Positions 8,091-16,828 of a stretch of DNA of 64,000 nucleotides are shown piece after piece. This stretch comes from Carboxylicivirga linearis. Its GTDB lineage: Bacteria > Bacteroidota > Bacteroidia > Bacteroidales > Marinilabiliaceae. Under the pieces are notes generated by a model. It made no database searches. It was given only the letters and a program-made list of their open reading frames with translations, and was not told the DNA's origin. The stretch is from positions 682,001 to 746,000 of the forward strand of contig NZ_JAGUCO010000001.1 in NCBI RefSeq assembly GCF_018271995.1, read 5' to 3'. Positions within the stretch are counted from its first letter, which is position 1; each line of letters opens with the position of its first letter. A program made the translations under genes and the position numbers.

Positions 8091-10493
8091 ATGTATCTAT
8101 TAAAAATAGCCTTCCGAAATCTGTTTCAAAAACAGCAACACTCTATTACTCGCATTATCTCATTAGCTGCCGGTTTAGCTTTTGGGATATTAATGCTCTC
8201 TGAGGTTTTTTATTATTACAGTTTCGATAGTTTTTATCCCGAAGCTAGTAGAGTTTATGTTGTTCAATCCAATGCCAGACTGTCGGATGATAATGCTGAA
8301 ATGGATGTATGGGATCGTACCAGTGGAGCAATTGCCCCGGGAATGAAGGATGAAGTGCCAGGAGTGGAAGTGGCAACACGATTAAATTCGATTGGCAACC
8401 TGATTTTTTATACTGCCGATCAGAAAAGTTACAAAGGGCGGTGTGTGCTGGCCGACGAATATGTGTACGATGTTATTCCCCGCAATATGTTGGTAGGTAA
8501 TGCTAAGGAAGCGATGCTAAAACCTTCGAACTGTATTATCTCAAGTAAAATTGCGGCTTCGATGGGGGATGATGCGGTTGGTAAAGTAATTGAGTTTAGA
8601 AAATATCCGGGAGTTCAACTAACAGTTGCCGGCGTGTTTGAAGCTCTTCCTGAAAACAGTAATTACAAGTACGATGTGTTAATATCAATGTCGTCGATTG
8701 CTCAGTTTTTTGATTGGGATGGATCAACCAATTGGTTGGGTAACGACCGGTATTACAGTTGTGTAAAACTAGATGCTGGCGTTAATCCAAAAGACCTGGC
8801 ACCAGCTATTCGAAAAATGCAGGAAAAACATCAGGATATCATAAAACTGGAGCAAGATCATGGTGGTGAACTGCTGAAATATACATTGATACCTATTCAA
8901 AAAGTTTATGTGAGTAGGATACAGGGAATGGTAATCATTTTAAGTACCATCGCACTTGCAGTGTTGTTTGTTTCGTTGATGAATTATGTATTGCTAACTT
9001 TTAGTAGCTTGATTAATCGGGCTAAAAGTTCGGCTGTTTATAAAACCTGCGGAGCCACAGCCAACGACCTAAAAAAAATTATATTTACCGAATCGTTTGT
9101 GTTTTTTGTATTAGCCCTGTCTGCAGCTCTGGTAATTTTAATGGCTGTAAAACCCCTTGTCGAAAATTTAGTGGCTCATAGTTTAGAGGCAACATTAAAC
9201 CAGTATGTATTGTGGCCAATAGTAGGAGTTTTAATCATCTTTGTTCTTTTATCGAGTTACTTTCCAGGGCGATTTTTTGCCAATATTCCAGTATCTGCTG
9301 CATTTCGCAATTACAAGCAAAAGAAGAATAAATGGAAGTTAGGATTGCTTTCGTTCCAATTTATTGGAGCTTCTTTTATCCTGACTCTTCTGGTTGTGGT
9401 AACTCTTCAGTATCATAAAATGATCAATGCCGATCATGGTTATCGTTCCCAAGGTGTTTATTACTGTTCGACAAATGGAATTGACGGAAGTAAACTGAAT
9501 ATGATAATGAATGAACTTCGGAAATTACCCGAAGTTGAAAAGGTGGGTATGGGCGAAGAAGTCCCGGTTTATCAGCAATCAGGAAATAATATTTACTCGC
9601 AAGACGGCAAGAAAGATCTGTTTAATATAGCCGACTTTTATAGTGTTGATGAGAACTACTTATCCATTCTTGATATAGATGTCACCAATGGCCGTGATTT
9701 TTCTACAAGCGGTATCAATAACAATGATGTGTTTATTAGCAAGAAGTGTGCTGAGTTATTAAAAATTCACAATCATTGGGAAGATGGTGTAATTGGGAAA
9801 GAAATTAAGGTTTCGGAACACCAAAGATCTACTATTAAAGGTGTATTCGACGATTTTATTATAGGTTCTATTGTAGAGCCGGATAAGCGACCATCCGTAT
9901 TTTTTTATCAGTCGGAAGAAGGATTCATCAGACAAAAAGAGAAATATCCTTCGATGGAGTTTAAACTGTTGGTTCAGGCAAAAACAGGTATGGAAGCTAA
10001 TATCAGAAATAAAATAAAGCAAGTGGTTGATATGGCTTTACCTAATAAAGATGCCGTTGTAAGAAGTCTGGAAGATGAGCAGTTTAATGGTTATCAGGCT
10101 CAATTAAGTTTCCGAAATGGTATGCTGGCAGGTAATGTGGTGGTATTTCTAATCACTATTATTGGTTTGATAGGCTATACTTCTACCGAAACAACCCGAC
10201 GTAGTAAAGAGCTGGCCATTCGACGAATCAGTGGTGCTTCAATTTCAGATTTAATAGTCAACTTTATTCTGGAGCTTCAGTATTTGGTTTTGCCATCGTT
10301 GCTGATCGGTTTGGGACTGGCATGGTTTATACTTACCAAATGGATGGAATCGTTTGCTCAAAAAATGCCTTTGCAGTGGTGGATCTTCTTGCTGTGCAGT
10401 ATAGGTATTTTATTAATGGTGGCCATTATTGCAATGATAAAATATTCGCGTATTGCATCTCGTAACCCGGTGGAATCTTTGCGATATGAATAA
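8091..10493 (+). CDS. MacB/FtsX-type ABC transporter permease (array member 1)
   Basis: 800 residues in the double-unit layout of Bacteroidota MacB-like permeases. An N-terminal helix (about 20-45) leads into a periplasmic MacB_PCD-type domain, then three helices (about 275-410). A second helix (about 420-445) leads into a second periplasmic domain and three C-terminal helices (about 680-790). The FtsX-type motif appears as STETTRRSKELAIRRISGAS and the protein ends NPVESLRYE, a tail shared by all five permeases here. These proteins transmit ATP-driven motion across the membrane to expel substrates from the periplasm (MacB-like mechanotransmission); the substrate is unknown. It probably pairs with the ATPase at 10648. 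Confidence 0.87.
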   Translation: MYLLKIAFRNLFQKQQHSITRIISLAAGLAFGILMLSEVFYYYSFDSFYPEASRVYVVQSNARLSDDNAEMDVWDRTSGAIAPGMKDEVPGVEVATRLNSIGNLIFYTADQKSYKGRCVLADEYVYDVIPRNMLVGNAKEAMLKPSNCIISSKIAASMGDDAVGKVIEFRKYPGVQLTVAGVFEALPENSNYKYDVLISMSSIAQFFDWDGSTNWLGNDRYYSCVKLDAGVNPKDLAPAIRKMQEKHQDIIKLEQDHGGELLKYTLIPIQKVYVSRIQGMVIILSTIALAVLFVSLMNYVLLTFSSLINRAKSSAVYKTCGATANDLKKIIFTESFVFFVLALSAALVILMAVKPLVENLVAHSLEATLNQYVLWPIVGVLIIFVLLSSYFPGRFFANIPVSAAFRNYKQKKNKWKLGLLSFQFIGASFILTLLVVVTLQYHKMINADHGYRSQGVYYCSTNGIDGSKLNMIMNELRKLPEVEKVGMGEEVPVYQQSGNNIYSQDGKKDLFNIADFYSVDENYLSILDIDVTNGRDFSTSGINNNDVFISKKCAELLKIHNHWEDGVIGKEIKVSEHQRSTIKGVFDDFIIGSIVEPDKRPSVFFYQSEEGFIRQKEKYPSMEFKLLVQAKTGMEANIRNKIKQVVDMALPNKDAVVRSLEDEQFNGYQAQLSFRNGMLAGNVVVFLITIIGLIGYTSTETTRRSKELAIRRISGASISDLIVNFILELQYLVLPSLLIGLGLAWFILTKWMESFAQKMPLQWWIFLLCSIGILLMVAIIAMIKYSRIASRNPVESLRYE

Positions 10494-10494
10494 C

Positions 10495-10590
10495 CATTTT
10501 TGTCACCCCTCTATCTCCCCCAAGGGGGAGAACCAGACAAAAACTATATGCACTGCATTAAAAGTCCCCCTGGGGGAATTTAGGGGTAAA
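10495..10590. repeat. Emptied copy of the DUF559-associated CCCCCAAGGGGG repeat
   Basis: Immediately after the permease stop codon come a hairpin CTCCCCCAAGGGGGAG (10515-10530) and, about 35 bp later, TCCCCCTGGGGGA (10565-10577). Outer arms ACCCCT (10505) and AGGGGT (10582) also pair. Its left end (TTTTTGTCACC...) and right end (AAAAGTCCCCCT...) match the ends of the element at 16146-16616, but no DUF559 gene lies between. It sits between two operon genes and might act as an mRNA processing or attenuation hairpin. Confidence 0.7.
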
Positions 10591-10647
10591 CGGAAGCTAA
10601 GAGAAGGCTAAGTGAGTTTGTTGAAATAAAAATTTAAAACCAAAACC

Positions 10648-11346
10648 ATGATACAACTGAACGACATTTTCAAGTACTACGATAACAAGTTTCAACGCAG
10701 TTATGTGTTAAAAGATTTTTGCCTGAACATCAACGAAGGCGAATTTGTATCCATTATGGGCCCCAGTGGTGCTGGTAAATCAACCCTGTTAAATATTATT
10801 GGTATGCTGGATGTGGCTGATGATGGCGAATATTTCTTTATGGATCAACCAGCACATAAACTGAGTGATAAAAAGAAAGTAGAGTTTCATCGGAACTATG
10901 TGGGATTTATTTTTCAGGCCTTTCATTTGATTGATGAAATGACGGTTGCTGAAAATATTGAGACTCCATTGATTTATAAAGGTGTTAAATCGAAAGAACG
11001 CAAAGCTATGGTGGCCGATTTGCTCGACCGATTTAATATGGTGGCTAAAAAAGATCTGTTTCCAGCTCAACTATCAGGAGGTCAGCAACAGTTGGTAGGA
11101 ATCGCCCGCGCAATAATTAGCAAGCCTAAATTACTTTTAGCCGATGAGCCTACGGGAAATCTTCATTCCGACCAAGGAAAAGAAATTATGAAGCTGTTGA
11201 AAAAGCTGAATGAAGAGGAAGGAATAACCATTATTCAGGTTACGCACAACGAGGAATTTGCTCAATACGGAAAACGTATTATTCGCATCGAAGATGGTAT
11301 GAAGAAGAGTGACTTACCTGTGGCTACTTTGCTAGAGCAAGTGTAA
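10648..11346 (+). CDS. ABC transporter ATPase, LolD/MacB type, with altered D-loop
   Basis: 232 residues, the usual length. Walker A GPSGAGKST, Q-loop region FIFQAF, signature LSGGQQQ, Walker B LLLADEPTGN and H-loop VTHNEEF are all present. Two positions are unusual for the family: the D-loop reads GNLHS instead of GNLDS (Asp to His), and the segment after the signature is QQLVGIARA instead of QQRVAFARA. The ATPase at 21544 has the canonical versions. Whether this lowers ATP turnover or marks a heterodimer with the second ATPase cannot be told from sequence. It is flanked by permeases on the same strand. Confidence 0.9.
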   Translation: MIQLNDIFKYYDNKFQRSYVLKDFCLNINEGEFVSIMGPSGAGKSTLLNIIGMLDVADDGEYFFMDQPAHKLSDKKKVEFHRNYVGFIFQAFHLIDEMTVAENIETPLIYKGVKSKERKAMVADLLDRFNMVAKKDLFPAQLSGGQQQLVGIARAIISKPKLLLADEPTGNLHSDQGKEIMKLLKKLNEEEGITIIQVTHNEEFAQYGKRIIRIEDGMKKSDLPVATLLEQV

Positions 11347-11375
11347 TACATTACCAAACCTATAAAACTATACCA

Positions 11376-13706
11376 ATGTTACGTTTCCGACTTTTAATGG
11401 CTATCCGAAATCTATTAAACGATAAGTTAAATGGATCACTTATAATAGGTGGTTTCGCCATAGGGTTTACAGCCTGTATTCTGATTGGGCTCTTTCTCTT
11501 ATCGGAGCATAGGGTAAATAAAGTGTTCAGTAATTCAGAGAATATATATCGTATTTATGATGCTAAAAATAAAACCGAAATGCTGGATTACAGTTTGTAT
11601 CCGAAACTTTGGAAGGAATACCCTGAAATTGAAGATGCTTGTCCTATGGAATATAGTAGTGGATTTCCAATTGTGGTAAAAGATGCTGAGTTGGATGTCA
11701 GTGCCAGGTTAGACCAGATTATCGGAACAACAGATAACTTTTTCGATATCTTTTCTGTTAAAGTGATTTCTTGTCTTTCTGATAAACCTTTTGCTTTCGA
11801 TAAATCAATAGTGATTACCAAATCGGTTGCCAAACAAATGTATGGTTCCATAAATCCGTTAGGGCGAACGCTAAAAACTGACTTTTTTGAAGGTACAATT
11901 ACGGCAGTAATAGAAGACTTACCTCGAATGGCTAGTTTTCAAGCTCAACTTATTATCAATACTGACTTCGAAGAATTCCGTTTATCTCAGTCATGTAACG
12001 ATGGTAAATGTTGGTATGTGACACCCCATTTTGTAATATTAAATAAATCTGTTGTTCCCGAGCAACTTGCTAATAAAATCAATTCATCGATTAAAGATAT
12101 TAGTGTTCATGTTGATAGTCTGGCTTTTCAAAATATTGAAGATATTTACCTTTCAAAACTTCAAATGAAGGACGCACATGCCAAAGGAAACTCTAATGTG
12201 TTGTCTGTTTTTCTTGCTATTGGCATCTTGATTTTGCTTCTGTCAAGCATTAACTATATCAATTTTACAATTTCAAGGCAATTCAGTAAACTTAAAGAAT
12301 TTGGTATAAAAAAGATTAATGGAGCCAATGCTACAAACCTGTTTTTAGGGGCCTTCATTGAAGTATCGTTGGGAATTATTATTTCTGCTTGTATTGCCAT
12401 ATTGCTTACTGCACTTATTTTGCCGCATTCAGCCAGCTTGTTTGGCAAGGAGATTCATTTTGCTGATGTGAATGCGGGAGTGGCTGTTGCTTTAATGCTT
12501 AGTGTAATTGTACTTGTAGTTTTAATGAATTGTATGGCTCCTGTTTATATGTTTACACGTTTTAAAATAATCGATTTCCTTGCAGGGAGCAGTAAGCATA
12601 ACAGAAAACAAATCGGAAGACAAGTCATGCTTACTTTTCAGATGGTCGCATCAATCATACTTATTGCAAGTGTGTTAACCATTTTTAAACAACTTGAATA
12701 TGTAAAACATTTCAATCTTGGTTTTAATAAAGAGCAGCTTGTACGTTTTGATTTACCTTATACCTACGAGTCTCCATCAACCATAAAAGAGGAGATTGGG
12801 AAGTTGCCATTTGTGGTAAGTAGCACATTAAGTGACGGATATCCCGGGCACGTGAAACTTCGGATGGGAAGTGGTGAAGGTGAAAATAATTTTAAGATGC
12901 ACTGTATTACAATCTCAGACGATTATCTGGAAACGATGGGAATTAAACTGAAAGATGGTCGTAAATTTCATAGAGGAGATCAAAACAGTGCATGTATAAT
13001 TAACGAGGAAGCTTATAAGCGTTTTGGATGGAATAGCACAGAGAATAAAATATATCAGCAAGGTAGGAATGGAGGTTATCAGGTTCTGGGTGTTGTTGAG
13101 GATTTTAATACTCAATCGTTGCATGCAGGCATTGAACCTGTCGCCTTATTGTATCGTGCTGACGTTCCTTTTGGAACCCTTTCGGTAAGGTTGGCTCCCG
13201 GTAATGTATCACTTCAGCTTAAAGGCATTGAGCAGGCATGGAAAAGAATTCTACCACACGAACCTATGTATTTTACTTTTTACGATCAGCAGTTTCAGGC
13301 TATGTACCAAAAAGAAGAGCGGTTGGCGCGATCTGTTTCTTTCTTTTCGATTATTGCCATTGTGTTAACATGTATGGGGATTTTGGGACAGATTCTGTTA
13401 GTCAGTTTTGCTCGCACCAAAGAAATCGGCATCCGAAAAGTAAACGGAGCTAAAATATCCGAAATACTTACCCTGCTTAACAAAGACTTTATCAAATGGG
13501 TAGCCATTGCTTTTGTTATTGCAACACCCATAGCCTGGTTTGCCATGAATAAGTGGCTCGAGAATTTTGCCTATAAAACCAACCTTAGCTGGTGGATATT
13601 TGCCTTAGCAGGATTATTTGCCTTAGCAATTGCCTTACTTACCGTTTCCTATCAATCGTGGAAAGCAGCTGTGAAAAATCCGGTGGAGGTGTTGAGGTAT
13701 GAGTAA
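11376..13706 (+). CDS. MacB/FtsX-type ABC transporter permease (array member 2)
   Basis: 776 residues with the same two-unit layout: N-terminal helix (about 20-45), periplasmic domain, three helices (about 280-395), another helix near 425 and periplasmic domain, then three C-terminal helices. It ends NPVEVLRYE. It follows the ATPase gene by 29 bp, so the two are cotranscribed. Close to the C-terminus a 41-residue stretch beginning RTKEIGIRKVNG is identical to member 3, far more alike than the rest of the two proteins. Substrate unknown. Confidence 0.87.
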   Translation: MLRFRLLMAIRNLLNDKLNGSLIIGGFAIGFTACILIGLFLLSEHRVNKVFSNSENIYRIYDAKNKTEMLDYSLYPKLWKEYPEIEDACPMEYSSGFPIVVKDAELDVSARLDQIIGTTDNFFDIFSVKVISCLSDKPFAFDKSIVITKSVAKQMYGSINPLGRTLKTDFFEGTITAVIEDLPRMASFQAQLIINTDFEEFRLSQSCNDGKCWYVTPHFVILNKSVVPEQLANKINSSIKDISVHVDSLAFQNIEDIYLSKLQMKDAHAKGNSNVLSVFLAIGILILLLSSINYINFTISRQFSKLKEFGIKKINGANATNLFLGAFIEVSLGIIISACIAILLTALILPHSASLFGKEIHFADVNAGVAVALMLSVIVLVVLMNCMAPVYMFTRFKIIDFLAGSSKHNRKQIGRQVMLTFQMVASIILIASVLTIFKQLEYVKHFNLGFNKEQLVRFDLPYTYESPSTIKEEIGKLPFVVSSTLSDGYPGHVKLRMGSGEGENNFKMHCITISDDYLETMGIKLKDGRKFHRGDQNSACIINEEAYKRFGWNSTENKIYQQGRNGGYQVLGVVEDFNTQSLHAGIEPVALLYRADVPFGTLSVRLAPGNVSLQLKGIEQAWKRILPHEPMYFTFYDQQFQAMYQKEERLARSVSFFSIIAIVLTCMGILGQILLVSFARTKEIGIRKVNGAKISEILTLLNKDFIKWVAIAFVIATPIAWFAMNKWLENFAYKTNLSWWIFALAGLFALAIALLTVSYQSWKAAVKNPVEVLRYE

Positions 13707-13814
13707 AAGAGAGTGAGGATATCAGAGTATAGTTTGTAAGCTTTGAGAACCGAAAACCAATAGACAAACAACTGTAAGGGTAAGAATAAATAATTAATAA
13801 AGTCATCCAAATTT

Positions 13815-16145
13815 ATGTTGCCAATGAATCTCAAATATGCATTTCGAACAATAATGAAACAAAAAGTCAAGACAAGTATAGGTATTGCTGGTTTTGCTGT
13901 TGGTTTTTCAGTGTTTATTACTACTCTACTTTTTGTAAATCGAGAGTATAACATAGATACCTGTTACGATAATTATAAAAATATATACAGAATAACAGAA
14001 AACTCATCAGGCAAAAGGAATGCTGACCTTGACTATGATTTGTATGATATTTTAAAAGAGCATTACTCGGGTATTGAGATGGTTTGTCCAGTTAGGCAAA
14101 AGGGGAAGTGGCCATTTATGTTTCGAACCAATAAAACATTTATTAAAACTTCATCTTTTGTAAGTACGACCAATGATTTTTTCAAAATGTTTTCAATAAA
14201 AACGGTCAAGCGTTCAGGCAAGGAGCCTTTTGCTAATGAGAATTCTGTAGTATTAACTCAATCAACAGCTGCCAAATTATTTCCAAATCAAGAACCCTTA
14301 GGAGAATCGATAGTCTTTATGGGTGGGATTCAATTAACAGTAACTGCTATAATAGAAGATTTGCCTGATGGAAGCAGCTTTTCGGCTGATTTATTATTGA
14401 ATGCGGAGAATTCAGGTTTGCGCTTTGGAAAAATAAGAAAAAATGGAAAGGGTATTAATCCCATTAATCATTTTATACAACTGGGTAATGACGTAGATTA
14501 TAAGCAGGTTGAGCAAGCTATAAATAAAACTCTTGCAAAGTATTCAATTCATGATGATCCAATTGTTTTACAGCCTATTCAAGATATCTATCTTAGTGAT
14601 AAGATAATCGGTGATTATAATAAGAAAGGGAATAGGCAATTAATAATATTATTAGAGGGTATTGCAATCCTTATTTTATTAGTTGCTTTTATTAATTATA
14701 TCCATTTTATTTTATCAATGCAGTTGTCAACAAAGAAAGCTGTTGTTATAAAACGGATTCATGGAATTTCAATAAGAAGCCTTTATTCGTATTTTTTATC
14801 TGAGTCATTGCTTTTGATAGGAGCTTCTTTACTACTGGCTTTTGTTTTTGCTATATTTCAATTGCCATTAATAAATAGTATTTTTAAAATAGACCTTAAT
14901 ATAAAACAGGTTTTTAATCCTACATTAATAGCAATTTGGGGAGGAGTTATATTATTTATTATTCTATTATTATCTTTTTTTTCTGTTAAAAGTGCTACCC
15001 GAAAGACCAAAAATGGAAACCTTGTATCCGAATATTCTAAAGGATCAATTTCGTATAAATCAATATTAACCACCTTTCAATTAGCTGTTTCAATAATCTT
15101 AATAGCTTGTGCGATTGTGGTTAATATGCAACTAAAATTTATGAAGGACCATTCTTTAGGTTTTGATTCCGAACAATTAGTTAGAATAGATTTACCTTCT
15201 ACTTTTAATTCGTTTCAAGTATTAAAAGATAAAGTAAATCAACTTGCTTTTGTAAAGAATAGTTCATGGAGTAATGGTGCTCCCGGGTATATCAATAACA
15301 CAAGTAGATTGCAAATAGGTGAGAAAACAATTTTGTTGAATGGTATATATGGAGATAAAGATTTCCTTAATACAATGAATATAAAACGTATTGAAGGAAG
15401 TGATTTTTGGGATTCAGGAAAAGATACTTTATGTATGGTTAACGAATCTTTTATGAAGGAAAGTGGCTGTAAAACGTTGGATGATCTTTGGCAATTAAAC
15501 AAAAAGATAGAAGGAAGATTTAAAATAGTTGGTGTGGTAGAAGATTTTAGTATTACTTCTTTTCATTCCTTGATTGAGCCTTGTTATATAGCTTTTGCAG
15601 AGGAAAACCATTGTTTTTTAAATGTTCGGTTGTCCCAAGGGAATATACCAGAAATGATTAGGCAACTAAAGAAAGTTTGGAATGAAATTATTCCTAATCA
15701 ACCTTTTGAGGTAGTGTTTTATGATGATCATTTTGATTCCTTATATAAAAAAGAAGAAAGATATGGAACAGCTGTGCTTTATTTGTCATTGATAACAATA
15801 TTAATCACTTGCCTGGGGATACTTGGACAGATTATACATTGTTCGATAATTCGCACAAAAGAAATCGGCATCCGCAAAGTAAACGGTGCTAAAATATCAG
15901 AGATTCTTACCCTGCTTAACAAAGACTTTATCAAATGGGTTGCCATTGCTTTTGTAATAGCTACACCCATCGCTTATTATTCTATGAATCTTTGGCTTCA
16001 GAATTTCGCTTATAAAACTGAACTGAGTTGGTGGATCTTTGCTCTGGCTGGCATTCTAGCCCTCGGAATTGCTCTGTTAACAGTGAGTTGGCAGAGCTGG
16101 CGGGCAGCCACAAGGAATCCGGTGGAGGCGTTGAGGTATGAGTAA
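13815..16145 (+). CDS. MacB/FtsX-type ABC transporter permease (array member 3)
   Basis: 776 residues from ATG 13815; the in-frame ATG at 13824 (MNLKYAFRTI) is equally plausible and aligns better with the other members' starts. The two-unit permease layout is intact and the tail is NPVEALRYE. The first two thirds are visibly richer in A+T and more diverged than the neighbouring permeases, while the last 130 residues closely match member 2. This suggests a divergent paralogue whose 3' end is kept similar by gene conversion or selection. A DUF559-type repeat element begins directly after its stop codon. Confidence 0.85.
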   Translation: MLPMNLKYAFRTIMKQKVKTSIGIAGFAVGFSVFITTLLFVNREYNIDTCYDNYKNIYRITENSSGKRNADLDYDLYDILKEHYSGIEMVCPVRQKGKWPFMFRTNKTFIKTSSFVSTTNDFFKMFSIKTVKRSGKEPFANENSVVLTQSTAAKLFPNQEPLGESIVFMGGIQLTVTAIIEDLPDGSSFSADLLLNAENSGLRFGKIRKNGKGINPINHFIQLGNDVDYKQVEQAINKTLAKYSIHDDPIVLQPIQDIYLSDKIIGDYNKKGNRQLIILLEGIAILILLVAFINYIHFILSMQLSTKKAVVIKRIHGISIRSLYSYFLSESLLLIGASLLLAFVFAIFQLPLINSIFKIDLNIKQVFNPTLIAIWGGVILFIILLLSFFSVKSATRKTKNGNLVSEYSKGSISYKSILTTFQLAVSIILIACAIVVNMQLKFMKDHSLGFDSEQLVRIDLPSTFNSFQVLKDKVNQLAFVKNSSWSNGAPGYINNTSRLQIGEKTILLNGIYGDKDFLNTMNIKRIEGSDFWDSGKDTLCMVNESFMKESGCKTLDDLWQLNKKIEGRFKIVGVVEDFSITSFHSLIEPCYIAFAEENHCFLNVRLSQGNIPEMIRQLKKVWNEIIPNQPFEVVFYDDHFDSLYKKEERYGTAVLYLSLITILITCLGILGQIIHCSIIRTKEIGIRKVNGAKISEILTLLNKDFIKWVAIAFVIATPIAYYSMNLWLQNFAYKTELSWWIFALAGILALGIALLTVSWQSWRAATRNPVEALRYE

Positions 16146-16616
16146 CCGTTTTTGTCACCTCTCTAACTCCCCCAAGGGGGAGAACCGAACAAAAACTAAA
16201 TAATAGCTAAAATGAATGAACTTGATAAGACAATGTATTTCGGAGCAAAACCAGGTATTTTAGAAAAGGCAAAAGCTTTAAGAAAAAATATGACAGGTGC
16301 AGAAAAGTTATCATGGGATAGGTTAAAGAATAAACAAGTTTTAAACTTAAGGTTCTGAAGGCAGCATCCTATTGATATTTTCATTGCTGATTTTTATTGT
16401 CATCAAGCAAGATTGGTTATTGAAGTAGATGGTAAAATTCATGAGAGTCAAAAAGAATATGATAGAGGACGATCGGTAGAATTGGAACGTTTTTATATAC
16501 AGGTTATCCGGTTTAGTAACCAAGAAGTTGAAAATAATATAGATAATGTAATTGAAAAAATAAACACAGCGATTATAAACCGGCTCAAAAGTCCCCCTTG
16601 GGGGATTTAGGGGGAG
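16146..16616 (+). mobile_element. DUF559-type repeat element (filled copy)
   Basis: The left end (TTTTTGTCACC followed by CTCCCCCAAGGGGGAG) and right end (AAAAGTCCCCCTTGGGGGA, then TTTAGGGGG) are inverted G/C-rich hairpins matching the emptied copy at 10495-10590. Between them is a DUF559 endonuclease-like gene. Both copies start directly after the stop codon of a permease gene. DUF559 genes bounded by such CCCCCAAGGGGG repeats are, as I recall, widespread in Bacteroidota. Transposition has not been shown here, so 'mobile' is inference. Confidence 0.6.
16212..16610 (+). pseudogene. DUF559 endonuclease-like protein, interrupted by an in-frame TGA
   Basis: Reading from ATG 16212 gives MNELDKTMYFGAKPG... 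then a TGA at 16356-16358 (codon 49), after which the frame continues to TAG 16608-16610 (133 codons in all). The TGA sits in '...LNLRF*RQHPIDIF', where the family normally has Arg, so a single CGA-to-TGA change explains it. Downstream, the endonuclease-like core (FIADFYCHQARLVIEVDGKIH) is preserved, so decay is recent. The last residues (KSPPWGI) are encoded by the element's terminal repeat. DUF559 is related to very-short-patch-repair type nucleases; its role here is unknown. Confidence 0.75.
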
Positions 16617-16617
16617 G

Positions 16618-16647
16618 AATTCGGTGGAGGTGTTACGTTACGAATAA
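16618..16647 (+). pseudogene. Ghost 3' end of a deleted MacB/FtsX permease gene
   Basis: The frame AAT TCG GTG GAG GTG TTA CGT TAC GAA TAA encodes NSVEVLRYE followed by a stop. This matches the last nine residues of every permease in the array (NPVE[V/A/S]LRYE). Nothing upstream in this frame matches a permease; it abuts the right end of the DUF559 element. It is best read as the remnant of a sixth permease lost in an insertion/deletion event. Too short to be functional. Confidence 0.6.
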
Positions 16648-16686
16648 GACATTTAATAAGATCTGACACAACAATATGAAATACAA

Positions 16687-16727
16687 TATTGTAGGAAATA
16701 AATACACCAGTGTTGGATATTCCAACA
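16687..16727 (+). promoter_or_regulatory. Candidate binding site of the NtrC-type regulator, second operon
   Basis: TGTTGGATATTCCAACA at 16711-16727 has the same 7-bp arms as the palindrome at 6700. TATTGTAGGAA at 16687-16697 lies 24 bp upstream, the same offset as in the first operon. Confidence 0.65.
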
Positions 16728-16781
16728 GTTGAAAAATGATTTGAGTTTTTAACAAGTACATATTCAGTGTGTTATAATTGA

Positions 16782-16798
16782 GGTATAAGATTTGGCAT
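16782..16798 (+). promoter_or_regulatory. Candidate sigma-54-type promoter before permease 4
   Basis: GGTATAAGATTTGGCAT matches 13 of 17 bases of the element at 6771. It also starts exactly 71 bp after the start of its palindrome, and lies 47 bp before ATG 16829. GG and GC are again 11 bases apart. Confidence 0.5.
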
Positions 16799-16828
16799 AG
16801 TTAAAATAGATTTATAAAGTAGCAGATT

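Noticed and set aside
16356-16358. Possible selenocysteine codon (TGA) in the DUF559 gene, given selD in the window
   Set aside because: The position is an Arg in the family and one base change explains the stop. No SECIS-like structure or selenocysteine tRNA was seen; selD pairs with mnmH instead.
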